Counted from the first letter of the stretch, positions 19,580 to 28,700 are shown. The stretch: 64,000 nt of DNA from Psychrobacter fulvigenes (GCF_904846155.1 NZ_CAJGZP010000001.1:1364001-1428000); one strand, 5' to 3'. Numbers and translations are program-made. Notes: generated by a model not told the origin, from the sequence alone.

Positions 19580-20662
19580 TTACCACTGAGACATGTTGGT
19601 TTTTATATCGGGATAATCTTCTGCTAAGCCTGCAAACCAGCTCTGATTGGCGCTGCTGTCAGCTTTGGACTCCAATAACATGGCAGCAAGACTGGCAAAG
19701 CTCGCATGAGCGGTATGACCACCATCTGCTTCAGCATCATCCTCGATAGCTAGCGCGACCTGACCACCAGTCATCGCTAAATAGACTTCGGCTAAGATCT
19801 CTGAGTCAAGTAAAGCGCCGTGAAAGGTTCGGTCTTGTTTACCCACATCAAGGCGGCGTACCAGTGCATCAAGGGTGTTTTTCTGTCCAGGGTATTGCTG
19901 TTTGGCCATCGCCAGCGAGTCAGTGACTTTTACTCGCTGCGCAAAGTCAGTCATACCAACCTTGTCAAACTCCATTGATAAGAAGGTCATATCAAACGCC
20001 GCGTTGTGAGCGATGATCTCTGCACCATCCATAAATTCATAGAGCGATTTGGCTACTTGATCAAAGGTTGGTTTGTCGGTTAAAAAAGCCTCAGAGATAC
20101 CATGAATACGGATGACTTCTTCGTCCATACCGCGTTCTGGATTGATATAAACATGTAGCTTCTCGCCCGTGAACTTACGGCCGACTAGCTCAACGATACC
20201 CACTTCGACTATTCGATCCCCTTTTAGAGCATCAAGACCTGTGGTCTCCGTATCCATAATCAATTGGCGGTTGGCTTCATGACGATGAATGGGCTTGGGT
20301 AGCAGTGGGCGAAAATGCGGATTGGCACGGCTGGTATCGCCGTCAAACTGTGGCAAATCTGCCGTCTCATCTGGCAAGTTATTAGTTGGCAAATTGTTAG
20401 TTGGCAAGTTATTATCTGCTGTCATTGCATCTGTACTCATAGACTCGGTACTCATTGGCTGTATATCGTGGCTCAGTTGGCTACTGACTTGCATGGAATG
20501 TGAGAAGCTATTTGTTGCATCTAAAAGTGTCTCGTCTGAAGCGATGTCATCTAACACTTCCTCTAATAGGGCTGCCTCGTCATCCATCATATCAAAGCCC
20601 AAGGGATCAAAGTTAAGCCAGTCATTAGCGGTTATTTGAGTTTTTTTTAGCATTACCTTCAT
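19580..20662 (-). CDS. dnaQ: DNA polymerase III epsilon subunit (proofreading exonuclease)
   Basis: The C-terminal 230 residues are a clear Dna[21 protein letters not shown] (Exo I, two acidic catalytic residues), [15 protein letters not shown] (Exo II), and [20 protein letters not shown] (Exo III, His and Asp). It proofreads in the replicase core. The first 120 residues have no counterpart in E. coli DnaQ: an acidic stretch ([13 protein letters not shown]), Met/Ser-rich repeats ([10 protein letters not shown]) and two to three copies of a LPTNN unit encoded by a 15-bp tandem repeat. The frame overlaps the end of rnhA by roughly 30 bases; ATGs at 20662 and 20653 are both possible starts, neither with a strong ribosome site. 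Confidence 0.9.
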   Translation of the reverse strand: MKVMLKKTQITANDWLNFDPLGFDMMDDEAALLEEVLDDIASDETLLDATNSFSHSMQVSSQLSHDIQPMSTESMSTDAMTADNNLPTNNLPTNNLPDETADLPQFDGDTSRANPHFRPLLPKPIHRHEANRQLIMDTETTGLDALKGDRIVEVGIVELVGRKFTGEKLHVYINPERGMDEEVIRIHGISEAFLTDKPTFDQVAKSLYEFMDGAEIIAHNAAFDMTFLSMEFDKVGMTDFAQRVKVTDSLAMAKQQYPGQKNTLDALVRRLDVGKQDRTFHGALLDSEILAEVYLAMTGGQVALAIEDDAEADGGHTAHASFASLAAMLLESKADSSANQSWFAGLAEDYPDIKTNMSQW

Positions 20663-21251
20663 GATTATCATCTTTAGGCGTACTATTGCCTGCAGCTGAC
20701 GGCTCACTACTTGAAGTGACTCCAAGGTTGGCCAGCTCGTCGGCCTTTTCATTGCCTGCATGACCTGCATGACCTTTTACCCAATGCCAATCAACATCGC
20801 GATCCTGACGAAGCTTATCTAGCTGTTGCCACAAATCCTGATTGGCAACGGGCTTTTTGCTGGCGGTTTTCCAGCCGCGTTGTTTCCAATTGGCAATCCA
20901 CTGCGTAATGCCGTTTTTTACGTAGCTAGAGTCAGTCCAGATTTCAAGCTTTGAGCCGCGTGGGCTGTGCTCTAGGGCTTTTATTGCTCCCATCAGCTCC
21001 ATACGGTTATTGGTGGTTTCTTTATCGCCGCCGTATAGGTCTTGTGTACGTCCATCGCTAAATATCAGATGTGCGCCCCAACCACCAGCGCCCGGGTTGC
21101 CTTTGCAAGCCCCATCAGTATAGGCGACGGTGGTGTTTGCCTTCACTGCCAGTGGGTCGGCTGTATTTTGCTGACGAGTACTTGCAGCGCTTACTGATAC
21201 GTCAATAGAAGCGCTAGAGGCATGCAGTGATGAAACATGATTGTCTGACAT
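20625..21251 (-). CDS. rnhA: Ribonuclease HI
   Basis: A 208-residue RNase H that degrades RNA in RNA-DNA hybrids. All catalytic landmarks are present: [11 protein letters not shown] (first Asp), TNNRMELMG (Glu), WTDSSYV (Asp), and [16 protein letters not shown] (His and last Asp). The core is flanked by a Ser/Ala-rich N-terminal extension of about 40 residues and a 25-residue hydrophilic tail, making it about 50 residues longer than E. coli RnhA. The adjacent, overlapping dnaQ follows on the same strand, an arrangement common in gammaproteobacteria where rnhA and dnaQ are neighbours (divergent in E. coli, tandem here). Confidence 0.95.
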   Translation of the reverse strand: MSDNHVSSLHASSASIDVSVSAASTRQQNTADPLAVKANTTVAYTDGACKGNPGAGGWGAHLIFSDGRTQDLYGGDKETTNNRMELMGAIKALEHSPRGSKLEIWTDSSYVKNGITQWIANWKQRGWKTASKKPVANQDLWQQLDKLRQDRDVDWHWVKGHAGHAGNEKADELANLGVTSSSEPSAAGNSTPKDDNHEGNAKKNSNNR

Positions 21252-21521
21252 AAAAACTCAATAACCTATTAAATACTAACCTGCAGCCACACACAATTTA
21301 TATAAAAGCATGGCTCAACTGCTGCTAGTGTCACTTAAATGAATGCGCTTGATTATAGCAAATCCATGACCAATATGTGCTCTTGCTAATGACGAAACTG
21401 TAAAACGACATATCAGCACAGCAGGATAGAAATTTTCTGTTAAAATAAGCCTGATGAATTCACCTTAATTTGAATTGAGCTTTTCAGGTCTCAAAACCCT
21501 TTATTGTAGGATAATCCTAAC

Positions 21522-22106
21522 ATGCCTAAACGCTTAGACGGTCGCTTAGTCACTATAAACAGTAAACTATGCAATAAACTTGCCATTCTCGCAATCAGTA
21601 GCATAGCCTGCAGTGCGTTATTTTTGACTGGCTGTAACGACAGTAGTCTTTCAGACGCTGAGAATACAGAGACAAAAGCTGAAGCGGATTTATCTGTCTT
21701 TGCAGGCTGTTATACCGTCAGCCATAACGAACCTGCACAGATTAAAATCAGTGAGCAATCAGGTGAGTGGGTGATGCAGATGAAAGAGCCTGCAAGTGCT
21801 AACCGTGTCTGGGATGTCGCTGAACCGTTAGAAATCGTTGATAACAGCGAGATACCTAAGTTTTTCTCCATCGATCCTGATAATGTCGATGCAGTCATTG
21901 CGCGTCCTGATAGGGTATTGGTGTTGGCACATGTCAAACCTGTCTATGCCAATATTGATCCACTCCTTGACAGTGAGTATTTGTCTTATATTTATAGAGG
22001 GGCCAATACCATTTATCGGGTAGATTGTGATGAGGTTAATACGGATATTTTAGCCAATCCACATGCCAACATTGTGATTAATAATGTCAATGAAGACAGC
22101 TATTAA
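21522..22106 (+). CDS. Putative lipoprotein, function unknown
   Basis: A 194-residue protein with a long basic N-region, a hydrophobic stretch and lipobox LTGC (Cys about residue 38), so it should be anchored to a membrane by lipid. The mature part is acidic and beta-rich, begins with a Glu/Ala linker, and contains FAGCYTVSHNEPAQIKI; two further cysteines (one here, one in YRVDCDEV near the end) could form a disulfide. I do not recognise a family. AGGA about 10 bases before the ATG supports the start. It is divergent from rnhA. Confidence 0.7.
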   Translation: MPKRLDGRLVTINSKLCNKLAILAISSIACSALFLTGCNDSSLSDAENTETKAEADLSVFAGCYTVSHNEPAQIKISEQSGEWVMQMKEPASANRVWDVAEPLEIVDNSEIPKFFSIDPDNVDAVIARPDRVLVLAHVKPVYANIDPLLDSEYLSYIYRGANTIYRVDCDEVNTDILANPHANIVINNVNEDSY

Positions 22107-22188
22107 TGATGGATATAAAGGCCCTTAGACAGTTACTGATTGTTTGAACAGTGTTTGCTATCCAGTGTTTTGTAATAGAGTTAAAAAT

Positions 22189-22494
22189 ATGAATTTTTTT
22201 AGTTATGTGGTGTTAGGCGGATTGTCTTATGCAGCTGGTTGGGCAATACGAAATTATGTACTGAATAAAAAGCCTGCACCTGAACAGCCGTATGGCTTGA
22301 AACATCCAACAATTTTGGGGTATCTAGGTGGGTTTTTTATCATCATGCTGGTGGTGTCGTGGCTGATTGGTCGCTACTTGCTCGGTCATGTTAGCCTTGA
22401 TCTGCCGTTTATTGTTATCAATAGTTTGGTTGCGACCTTCGTCTATTCATTTGGTCTAAATCCAGAAAACTCACGTTATGATCTGCCGAACTGA
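22189..22494 (+). CDS. Small inner-membrane protein, function unknown
   Basis: A 101-residue protein with three likely membrane segments: YVVLGGLSYAAGWAI, then ILGYLGGFFIIMLVVSWLIG, then LPFIVINSLVATFVYSF. The loop between the first two is Pro/Lys-rich. No family recognised. An upstream in-frame GTG/TTG would lengthen it to 116, but the ATG at 22189 puts the first hydrophobic stretch at the very N-terminus and looks right. It follows the lipoprotein gene by 80 bases and ends before a terminator, so the two may form one transcript. Confidence 0.65.
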   Translation: MNFFSYVVLGGLSYAAGWAIRNYVLNKKPAPEQPYGLKHPTILGYLGGFFIIMLVVSWLIGRYLLGHVSLDLPFIVINSLVATFVYSFGLNPENSRYDLPN

Positions 22495-22570
22495 ACAAGC
22501 AAAATGAATAGCAGCAGCACGTGACAAAAAACGCATCCGTTTTTTAGGATTCACTATAGAGCTGATAAAT

Positions 22571-22616
22571 AAGCAACGACGGGTTAATAAAAACCGTGAG
22601 TCGTTGCTATTTTTTG
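22571..22616 (+). terminator. Terminator after the small membrane protein gene
   Basis: Stem AGCAACGAC (22572-22580) with GTCGTTGCT (22600-22608), an inner GGTT/AACC pairing, then T6. Confidence 0.8.
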
Positions 22617-22658
22617 TGGTCTTAGTTGGGCGCTTTAGTTAAGAGCTTTAGTTAAGAG

Positions 22659-23153
22659 CTATGGGCTGTCAGAAAGGGTGTTGTTGTCATCGGTCTTTTC
22701 TGCTTTTATCTCAGTCTCAGTCTCAGTCTCAGTCTCAGTCTCAGTCTCAGTCTCAGTCTCAGCTTTGAGAGAAGTTTGGCGTTTTTTCCATGACTGATAC
22801 TTGTGCAGATCTTTTTCGACCAGTTTTAAGCAAAAAGTAATGACTAAGGCATCATCAATATAACCAATAATCGGGATGAAGTCTGGAATGATATCGATAG
22901 GATTTAGAATATATAACAAACCTACGACGACCGCTGATATGGTTTTGTAGGGGATGTCTTTATAGTTGCCTTGATAGTAGTCTTTCACTAAGCTCATAAA
23001 CAACATCAAGTCTTTAGTAAAGCGTTCTAGATAACTGTTGTCTTGCAGCTTGTCTTTAAGTTTTTCTTCTTCACGAATGATGTATTCTAGGTCAGCATCA
23101 GCAATCCTGTCAGTGTTTCCGTTTTTGCTACCCTCTTTATAATCAGCAGTCAT
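22659..23153 (-). CDS. DUF1232 (YkvA-type) membrane protein with a Thr-Glu repeat tail
   Basis: A 164-residue protein of the DUF1232 family: DIPYKTISAVVVGLLYILNPIDIIPDFIPIIGYIDDALVI is the conserved hydrophobic core (written here in parts: LNPIDIIPDFIPIIGYIDDA). Family members are small helical proteins of unknown function, often near membranes. The C-terminus has nine or so Thr-Glu dipeptides encoded by a hexanucleotide tandem repeat, then a Lys/Asp-rich end. AAAGGAGA sits five bases before ATG 23153, which decides the start against a longer frame from 23189. Confidence 0.8.
   Translation of the reverse strand: MTADYKEGSKNGNTDRIADADLEYIIREEEKLKDKLQDNSYLERFTKDLMLFMSLVKDYYQGNYKDIPYKTISAVVVGLLYILNPIDIIPDFIPIIGYIDDALVITFCLKLVEKDLHKYQSWKKRQTSLKAETETETETETETETETEIKAEKTDDNNTLSDSP
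22710..22763. repeat. Hexanucleotide tandem repeat (CTCAGT, eight units plus a ninth variant)
   Basis: Eight exact copies of CTCAGT (22710-22757) and a ninth ending in C, inside the DUF1232 gene. The unit is a multiple of three, so length changes add or remove Thr-Glu pairs without shifting the frame. Confidence 0.95.
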
Positions 23154-23268
23154 TACTATTCTCCTTTCACGTATTTTTAGTATATTCATACTATAGCCAG
23201 CATATATCTATAGACCAAATTCGATTCGTGCTCTATTTTAAGATAATTTTTTAAGGCAATGATCCAAT

Positions 23269-24537
23269 ATGCGCGCAACCACAAAAACTCTACAGCAGTC
23301 ATCAACAGACACTACGACAAACAACGAGCTTAATCGCCGCCAGTTTTTTTGGCAGTTAGGCATGACTGCAGGAGCAGGGCTGTTTGCAACCCAGAGCCTT
23401 GCGCAAAGCTTGAGTGTTGCTACAAGAGACCAAAAAAGTGCTAAATCCCTGACCAAAGACGAATTACCTATCTCAGAGTTGCCTACCTCAGCGGTTGAAG
23501 ATAATCAGTTAATAGGGTCTACCTCAAAGTGCATAATACCTACGATTGAAACGCGTCTATTTGCTAGCTCCAACGTTGGCGGTAGTAATGAGCGCAACCA
23601 GCTAGCATTGGAGCGATTGGCCTGTGCAGGTTTTGAGGTACACAATCCTGCTATCACCAAACGCCAGTATTTACGCTTTGCTGGTACGGATGCGCAGCGG
23701 GCCAGTGACCTGCAGAATATCGCCACTGGTGCCATTAAAGCGCCCAAACTGCTACTCGGCGTGCGCGGTGGCTATGGCGCCATACGCTTGCTCCCGTTGA
23801 TTGATTGGCCGACGTTAGGACGTGTTATGCACGAGCGTGGCACTATATTGGCTGGGTTTAGTGACGTCACTGCTATTCAATGTGCGCTATTGGCACAAGG
23901 GAAAATGAGCTCGCTTGCTGCGCCCATGCTCTACAGTGAGTTTGGCAAAACCACACCTGATGAGGTGAGTTGTCGCCAGTTTGTAGCGGCACTCACTAAT
24001 CCTAATTTACGCATCGATATACAGAGTGCAGCGTTGACCAGTGCCCAGTTACCCACGATTTTAGCCACTGATGAGAGTCAAACACTAACAGGAACGATCT
24101 GGGGTGGTAATCTCAGCGTGGTATCGGCGCTGGCAGGGAGTAAGTACTTACCGAACATTGATGGTGGCATTGTCTTTTTGGAGGACGTGGGCGAGCAGGC
24201 ATATCGTATTGAGCGCATGCTCTATGACTTGTATTTGGCTGGCGTGTTTCAGCGTCAGCAAGCCATTGTTTTTGGGTCGTTGTCTGGTACCGGTGAAGAC
24301 AGCTATGACAAACGCTATGATGTGGCGATGGTCATTCGTCAGTTGCATAAGCTGACTGGACTGCCTATCTACAGCGGCATGAGCTTTGGACATATCAGTA
24401 AAAAACACAGCTTCCCACTGGGCGCAAGGTGTGAGATAAGCCCGAACGCTCTAGGCGGTTATGGCATGAGCTTTACTGATTATCCAGTCATTGATAATAA
24501 AAATATTATAAGTGTTGAGGGGCTGTGGCAGGTTTGA
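23269..24537 (+). CDS. ldcA: Muramoyltetrapeptide (L,D-) carboxypeptidase, family S66
   Basis: A 422-residue LdcA-type serine peptidase that trims the terminal D-Ala from murein tetrapeptides during wall recycling. Landmarks: RGGYGAIRLL, the nucleophile in AGFSDVTAIQ (Ser198), WGGNLSVV, FLEDVGEQAYRIERML (Glu of the triad) and GMSFGHISKKHSFPLG (His). The N-terminus has a twin-arginine-like RRQFFWQLG followed by a hydrophobic stretch and Ala-x-Ala, so export by Tat to the periplasm is likely; most LdcA enzymes are cytoplasmic. About 60 extra residues precede the catalytic domain. Divergent from the DUF1232 gene. Confidence 0.85.
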   Translation: MRATTKTLQQSSTDTTTNNELNRRQFFWQLGMTAGAGLFATQSLAQSLSVATRDQKSAKSLTKDELPISELPTSAVEDNQLIGSTSKCIIPTIETRLFASSNVGGSNERNQLALERLACAGFEVHNPAITKRQYLRFAGTDAQRASDLQNIATGAIKAPKLLLGVRGGYGAIRLLPLIDWPTLGRVMHERGTILAGFSDVTAIQCALLAQGKMSSLAAPMLYSEFGKTTPDEVSCRQFVAALTNPNLRIDIQSAALTSAQLPTILATDESQTLTGTIWGGNLSVVSALAGSKYLPNIDGGIVFLEDVGEQAYRIERMLYDLYLAGVFQRQQAIVFGSLSGTGEDSYDKRYDVAMVIRQLHKLTGLPIYSGMSFGHISKKHSFPLGARCEISPNALGGYGMSFTDYPVIDNKNIISVEGLWQV

Positions 24538-24687
24538 GAAGTACGATAATTTTCCAACATGAATTTTATTCATCTTATGTTTAAGTTAAGTCGTTTTTAT
24601 TCATGTTCTAATTTGGGTATGATTCATCCCATACACAAATTTGGTTTTATCTCAGTTAATGAGAGTAGATTAAGGTAGCAGATTATC

Positions 24688-25710
24688 ATGAGTAAACAGT
24701 TCACATATACCATCTCACACATTCGTTTTGACGAAAACTATCAGCCTGCAGACAGCACGCGTCTGACCACTAACTTTGCGAATTTGGCACGTGGCGACAA
24801 TCGCCAAGAGAACTTACGCAAAACGCTCGCCATGATAAACAATCGTTTTAACGATTTGGCGCACTGGGACAATCCAACCGCTGACCGTTATTCTGTTGAA
24901 GTCGATATCATTTCAGCAGACTTAGATATCGAAGGCAATGGCAATACGTTTCCAGTCATTGAGACGCTGAAAACAACGATTGTCGACCATAAAGAAAACA
25001 CCCGTATCGACGGTATGATTGGCAATAGCTTCTCATCTTATGTACGCGATTATGACTTTAGCATTGTGTTACCAGAGCATTTCGCAAACCATCCAGAGTC
25101 CGCGCCACCAGCTGATTTTGGCGATTTGCACGGTAAGCTGTTTCAACATTTATTGAACTCAGAGGCCTATCAAGCCAACTTTCACAAGCAACCTGTGATT
25201 TGCCTGAGTGTGTCAAGCAGTAAGATCTATCAGCGCACGGGCAATGAGCATCCTGTATTAGGGGTCGAATACAGACAGGATGAGTATTCATTGACCGATG
25301 ACTACTTCCACAAAATGGGCTTAACCGTTCGCTATTTCATGCCTGCAGGTAGTGTTGCGCCTTTAGCGTTTTATTTCGCTGGTGACTTGCTACGTGATTA
25401 CACCGATCTTGAGCTGATCAGTGCCATCAGTACGATGGAGACTTTCCAGAAGATCTACCGACCTGAAATTTACAATGCCAACTCTACCGCTGGTCACATA
25501 TATCAGCCAAGTTTGAAGTACCAAGACTATTCATTGACTCAAATTGTCTATGATCGCGCGGAGCGCAGCCAAATGGCGGTGACGCAAGGTAAGTTCACGG
25601 AAGATGAGTTTATAAAACCCTATCAGGCCATTCTTGATGAGTGGGCGGCAAACTATGTTGTGACAAGCGAGACAATTCAAAAAGAAGCGGCTAAAAAACG
25701 CGCAGCTTAA
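24688..25710 (+). CDS. mesX: MesX (DUF1852), partner of methionine synthase MesD
   Basis: A 340-residue DUF1852 protein without signal peptide. The family almost always stands beside a short MetE-like protein, as here. Genetic work on folate-independent methionine synthases (Price and colleagues, 2021) showed that MesD needs MesX and oxygen to make methionine; the methyl donor was not settled, as far as I recall. No motif of a known enzyme fold stands out; there are several conserved aromatic stretches such as DDYFHKMGLTVRYFMPAG. mesD follows after 55 bases and a flavin reductase gene lies further on, which fits an oxygen- and flavin-linked reaction. The start at ATG 24688 is preceded by a distant AAGG. 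Confidence 0.88.
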   Translation: MSKQFTYTISHIRFDENYQPADSTRLTTNFANLARGDNRQENLRKTLAMINNRFNDLAHWDNPTADRYSVEVDIISADLDIEGNGNTFPVIETLKTTIVDHKENTRIDGMIGNSFSSYVRDYDFSIVLPEHFANHPESAPPADFGDLHGKLFQHLLNSEAYQANFHKQPVICLSVSSSKIYQRTGNEHPVLGVEYRQDEYSLTDDYFHKMGLTVRYFMPAGSVAPLAFYFAGDLLRDYTDLELISAISTMETFQKIYRPEIYNANSTAGHIYQPSLKYQDYSLTQIVYDRAERSQMAVTQGKFTEDEFIKPYQAILDEWAANYVVTSETIQKEAAKKRAA

Positions 25711-25765
25711 TAGACCCTTATCAACCAAAATATAAAAGATTAGATAATAGAGAAGATTAAATATT

Positions 25766-26794
25766 ATGGAATTATTATTACCGACGTCAACAGCAGGCAG
25801 CTTACCAAAACCTTCTTGGCTTGCCGAACCTGAAAAAATTTGGTCACCTTGGGCATTGGAAGGCGAACAACTGCTTGAAGCCAAACAAGATGCGCTACGG
25901 GTGTCATTACAAGAACAGCGGCATGCAGGGATAGATATTGTCAGTGATGGGGAGCAGACTCGTCAGCATTTCGTGACCACCTTTATTGAACATCTAGATG
26001 GCGTCGATTTTGAGAACCGTAAAACGGTCAAAATCCGTGATCGTTATGAGGCGAGTGTGCCATCTGTCGTTGGGGCTGTGAGCCGTCAAAGACCAGTATT
26101 TGTAGACGACGCCAAGTTTTTACGGCAGCAAACAGATCAGCCGATAAAATGGGCGCTGCCTGGCCCAATGACGATGATTGATACGCTGTATGATGGTCAT
26201 TATAAAAGCCGTGAAAAACTGGCTTGGGAATTTGCCAAAATTCTCAATCAAGAAGCCAGAGAGTTAGAAGCGGCTGGGGTAGATATTATCCAATTCGATG
26301 AGCCTGCCTTTAACGTGTTCTTCGATGACGTCAACGACTGGGGCATCGCCACGTTAGAGCGTGCCATTGAAGGGTTGAAATGTGAGACGGCGGTGCATAT
26401 TTGCTATGGCTATGGTATCAAAGCCAATAATGACTGGAAAAAGACGCTGGGTTCAGAGTGGCGCCAGTATGAGCAAGCATTTCCAAAACTGCAGCAGTCT
26501 GCTATCGATATTGTTTCACTCGAGTGTCAAAACTCACATGTGCCGATGGATTTGATTGAATTGATTCGCGGCAAAAAAGTGATGATCGGTGCCATTGATG
26601 TGGCAACCAATACTATTGAAACTCCTGAAGAAGTTGCGGATACGCTACGCAAGGCCCTGCAATTTGTTGATGCTGATAAGCTTTATCCTTCGACCAACTG
26701 CGGCATGGCACCTCTGTCTCGCCAAGTGGCACGTGGTAAGCTTGCAGCATTAAGTGCAGGTGCGGCAATCGTTCGTAAAGAACTGACAGCTTAG
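25766..26794 (+). CDS. mesD: Core MetE-type methionine synthase MesD
   Basis: A 342-residue protein corresponding to only the C-terminal catalytic half of cobalamin-independent MetE. Zinc ligands of MetE are in place: His and Cys in VHICYGYG (about residues 211-213), Glu in VSLECQNSH, and Cys in STNCGMAP (about 311). The homocysteine site motif FDEPAF is also present. The N-terminal folate-binding half of MetE is missing, so it should not use methyltetrahydrofolate triglutamate in the usual way. With MesX upstream this identifies the MesD family, which methylates homocysteine to methionine by a folate-independent, oxygen-requiring route. Confidence 0.9.
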   Translation: MELLLPTSTAGSLPKPSWLAEPEKIWSPWALEGEQLLEAKQDALRVSLQEQRHAGIDIVSDGEQTRQHFVTTFIEHLDGVDFENRKTVKIRDRYEASVPSVVGAVSRQRPVFVDDAKFLRQQTDQPIKWALPGPMTMIDTLYDGHYKSREKLAWEFAKILNQEARELEAAGVDIIQFDEPAFNVFFDDVNDWGIATLERAIEGLKCETAVHICYGYGIKANNDWKKTLGSEWRQYEQAFPKLQQSAIDIVSLECQNSHVPMDLIELIRGKKVMIGAIDVATNTIETPEEVADTLRKALQFVDADKLYPSTNCGMAPLSRQVARGKLAALSAGAAIVRKELTA

Positions 26795-26942
26795 TACGTA
26801 TTGCACGGCACTTACTACATAGCATCTATTACCCAGTACTAACCAATCTTAAGATGTGTGGGGATCAATGCTCGAGAGTTTGGTTTGATTGTAAAATCCG
26901 ATTAGAATCATTAAGTAATCCTATCGATAACTGAAGAAAATC

Positions 26943-27053
26943 TATAGTCGAACCACGCTTAAAGTGTTACGGTATTAAGTCCCTGTGCCTATCATTATAA
27001 TACTTGCGCGCTTGCCTTGTATTGTTTTTAGGATTGACACGCCCTACTACTTA
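26943..27053 (+). repeat. Divergent member of dispersed repeat family 2
   Basis: The sequence begins TATAGTCGAACCACGCTTAAA, matching the end motif of family 2, then shares a GTTACGGT block and a CTTGCCTTGTA block with the copy at 38466. The right end is not clear. It fills the gap between mesD and the flavin reductase gene. Confidence 0.4.
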
Positions 27054-27079
27054 CCGAGCTCAAATTTAGGATTACAGTA

Positions 27080-27592
27080 ATGATTAAGGATATGATTGAA
27101 GCAACCGACTTTAGAGATGCAATGTCTATGTTAACGACAGCGGTCAATGTGGTCACCACAAAAGGCCCTTCTGGTATGCATGGGTTTACCGCATCTGCGG
27201 TATGTAGTGTCACGGACACACCGCCAACCTTACTGGTCTGTATGAATCGGATGGCTCGATCACATAAAAGTTTTATTGAAAATAAAATCTTGAGTGTCAA
27301 TGTGCTAGGGGTACAGCATGAATATATATCCAATACCTTTGCCTCCAAACTCGGTTCAAAAGAGCGATTCAAACAGGGTTCTTGGACGCAGTTAGCAACA
27401 GGCGCTCCTGTTTTAGAAGATGCGCTCGTCAGCTTTGATTGTGAGATTGAGCAAGTTCAGGAAGTTGGCACGCACAGTATTTTTATATGCCGTGTTGTCG
27501 CTATCAAGCAGGAGAAGCAAGATGGGCAAAATGAAAGTTTGGCCTATTTTAATCGTGCCTATCATCAAGTGGGTCAAGCCGATCAAGGGTAA
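27080..27592 (+). CDS. Flavin reductase (FMN-binding split-barrel)
   Basis: A 170-residue flavin reductase-like protein of the HpaC/NtaB type: FRDAMSMLTTAVNVVTTKG, GFTASAVCSVTDTPPTLLVCMN, SHKSFIENKILSVNVL and a final YFNRAYH are the family pattern. It would use NAD(P)H to reduce FMN or FAD for an oxygen-using partner. mesD and mesX lie upstream on the same strand, and a flavin reductase next to them has been noted in other bacteria, so it probably supplies reduced flavin to the Mes reaction; the 285-base gap filled with repeat sequence means it may have its own promoter. AGGA stands about 8 bases before ATG 27080. Confidence 0.85.
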   Translation: MIKDMIEATDFRDAMSMLTTAVNVVTTKGPSGMHGFTASAVCSVTDTPPTLLVCMNRMARSHKSFIENKILSVNVLGVQHEYISNTFASKLGSKERFKQGSWTQLATGAPVLEDALVSFDCEIEQVQEVGTHSIFICRVVAIKQEKQDGQNESLAYFNRAYHQVGQADQG

Positions 27593-27610
27593 ACCGCGTA
27601 CATTATTTTC

Positions 27611-27640
27611 TAGGGTCTGTTGGATATCCAATAGACCCTA
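27611..27640. repeat. 30-bp near-perfect palindrome
   Basis: Fifteen-base arms, TAGGGTCT then GTTGGAT against ATCCAAT then AGACCCTA, with one mismatch and no loop. It starts 18 bases after the flavin reductase stop. There is no T run after it, so it is either an atypical terminator or a protein-binding site. Confidence 0.8.
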
Positions 27641-27661
27641 ATTACTATCTAGCTAAAATAA

Positions 27662-27810
27662 CTATAGTTGATACACTTTAAAACCGACACAGTGCTACTG
27701 GGATAAATTTTGTGCAGCCTCTGGAGTGCGAAGCGCACAGCAAGCAAGGAAAATTTGTACCAGTAGCACGACAATATAAACGTATCGATTTTATTTCGAG
27801 TTGACTATAT
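27662..27810 (+). repeat. Dispersed repeat family 2, full copy A
   Basis: About 149 bp between the flavin reductase and the TauE-like gene. It begins TATAGTTGATACACTTTAAAA and ends in the inverted TTGACTATA. An inner inverted pair CTACTGG / CCAGTAG flanks AATTTT / AAAATT and a core containing GCAAGCAAGG. The reverse complement of 37145-37307 aligns with it over more than 100 bases. Confidence 0.8.
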
Positions 27811-27842
27811 TTAACCAAATCTAAATAAGAAGTAACTATCCT

Positions 27843-28676
27843 GTGGAACTAATCATTTTTTTAATAATAGGGGCGCTAGCAGGGTTTGCTGCAGGGCTAT
27901 TTGGCGTGGGCGGCGGCACCATCATCGTGCCACTGTTATTTATCGTTTTTACGCAAATGGACTACAGTCCTGACAACATCATGCATCTGGCGTTAGGTAC
28001 CTCACTGGCGACCATCATTGTCACCTCGATCAGCTCGTTAATGGCACACAATAAAAAGGGCGCCGTCATGTGGCCTGTCTTTAAAAACTTAGCGCCAGGT
28101 TTAGCGGTTGGCTGCTTTTTGGGTGCGGGAATAGCAGGGCAAATATCTGGGCTTTATCTGCAGCTTATTGTCGGTGTATTTTTGCTTTGGGTCGCCTATA
28201 AGATGTTCTTCGGTGGCAAAAAACAGGTCGCCAGTCATGCTAATAATGTCAGTAATGCCAACCATAATAATACAGAACTGCCTTCAAAACCTAAACAGTT
28301 GGCAGCAGGCGGGGTTATTGGCGTTGCTTCGGCCATTTTTGGTATTGGTGGCGGCAGCTTAACGGTGCCTTATCTCACCCGTTATAATGTGGTCATGCAA
28401 AAAGCGGTTGGTACATCCGCTGCATGCGGCTTGCCGATTGCCATTGCAGGTGCGCTAGGGTATATAGTATTTGGGACGCAGGCGCAAATAAATGTACCTA
28501 ATACCATTGGCTTTGTGCACATTTATGCCTTCTTAGGTATCAGCATCATGAGTTTTTTCACCGCGAAGGTAGGCGCAAAAGTCGCTCATATACTATCACC
28601 AGCATTGTTAAAGAAATGCTTTGCGCTGTTATTAACCGTGGTGGGATTTTATTTCCTTTATAAAGGATTGGTTTGA
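27843..28676 (+). CDS. TauE/SafE-family membrane permease (UPF0721)
   Basis: A 277-residue inner-membrane protein with about eight hydrophobic segments in two halves. Each half has the family's Gly-rich signature: AGFAAGLFGVGGGTIIVPLL near the N-terminus and GVASAIFGIGGGSLTVPYL in the middle. A short hydrophilic Asn-rich loop separates the halves. Family members export sulfite, sulfoacetate or related organosulfur anions; substrate not determinable here. The start is GTG (27843). It follows the mes cluster, but a repeat element lies between, so a functional link to sulfur metabolism is only suggestive. Confidence 0.85.
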   Translation: MELIIFLIIGALAGFAAGLFGVGGGTIIVPLLFIVFTQMDYSPDNIMHLALGTSLATIIVTSISSLMAHNKKGAVMWPVFKNLAPGLAVGCFLGAGIAGQISGLYLQLIVGVFLLWVAYKMFFGGKKQVASHANNVSNANHNNTELPSKPKQLAAGGVIGVASAIFGIGGGSLTVPYLTRYNVVMQKAVGTSAACGLPIAIAGALGYIVFGTQAQINVPNTIGFVHIYAFLGISIMSFFTAKVGAKVAHILSPALLKKCFALLLTVVGFYFLYKGLV

Positions 28677-28700
28677 GGTTTGAAAGACTTAGATTAAACA

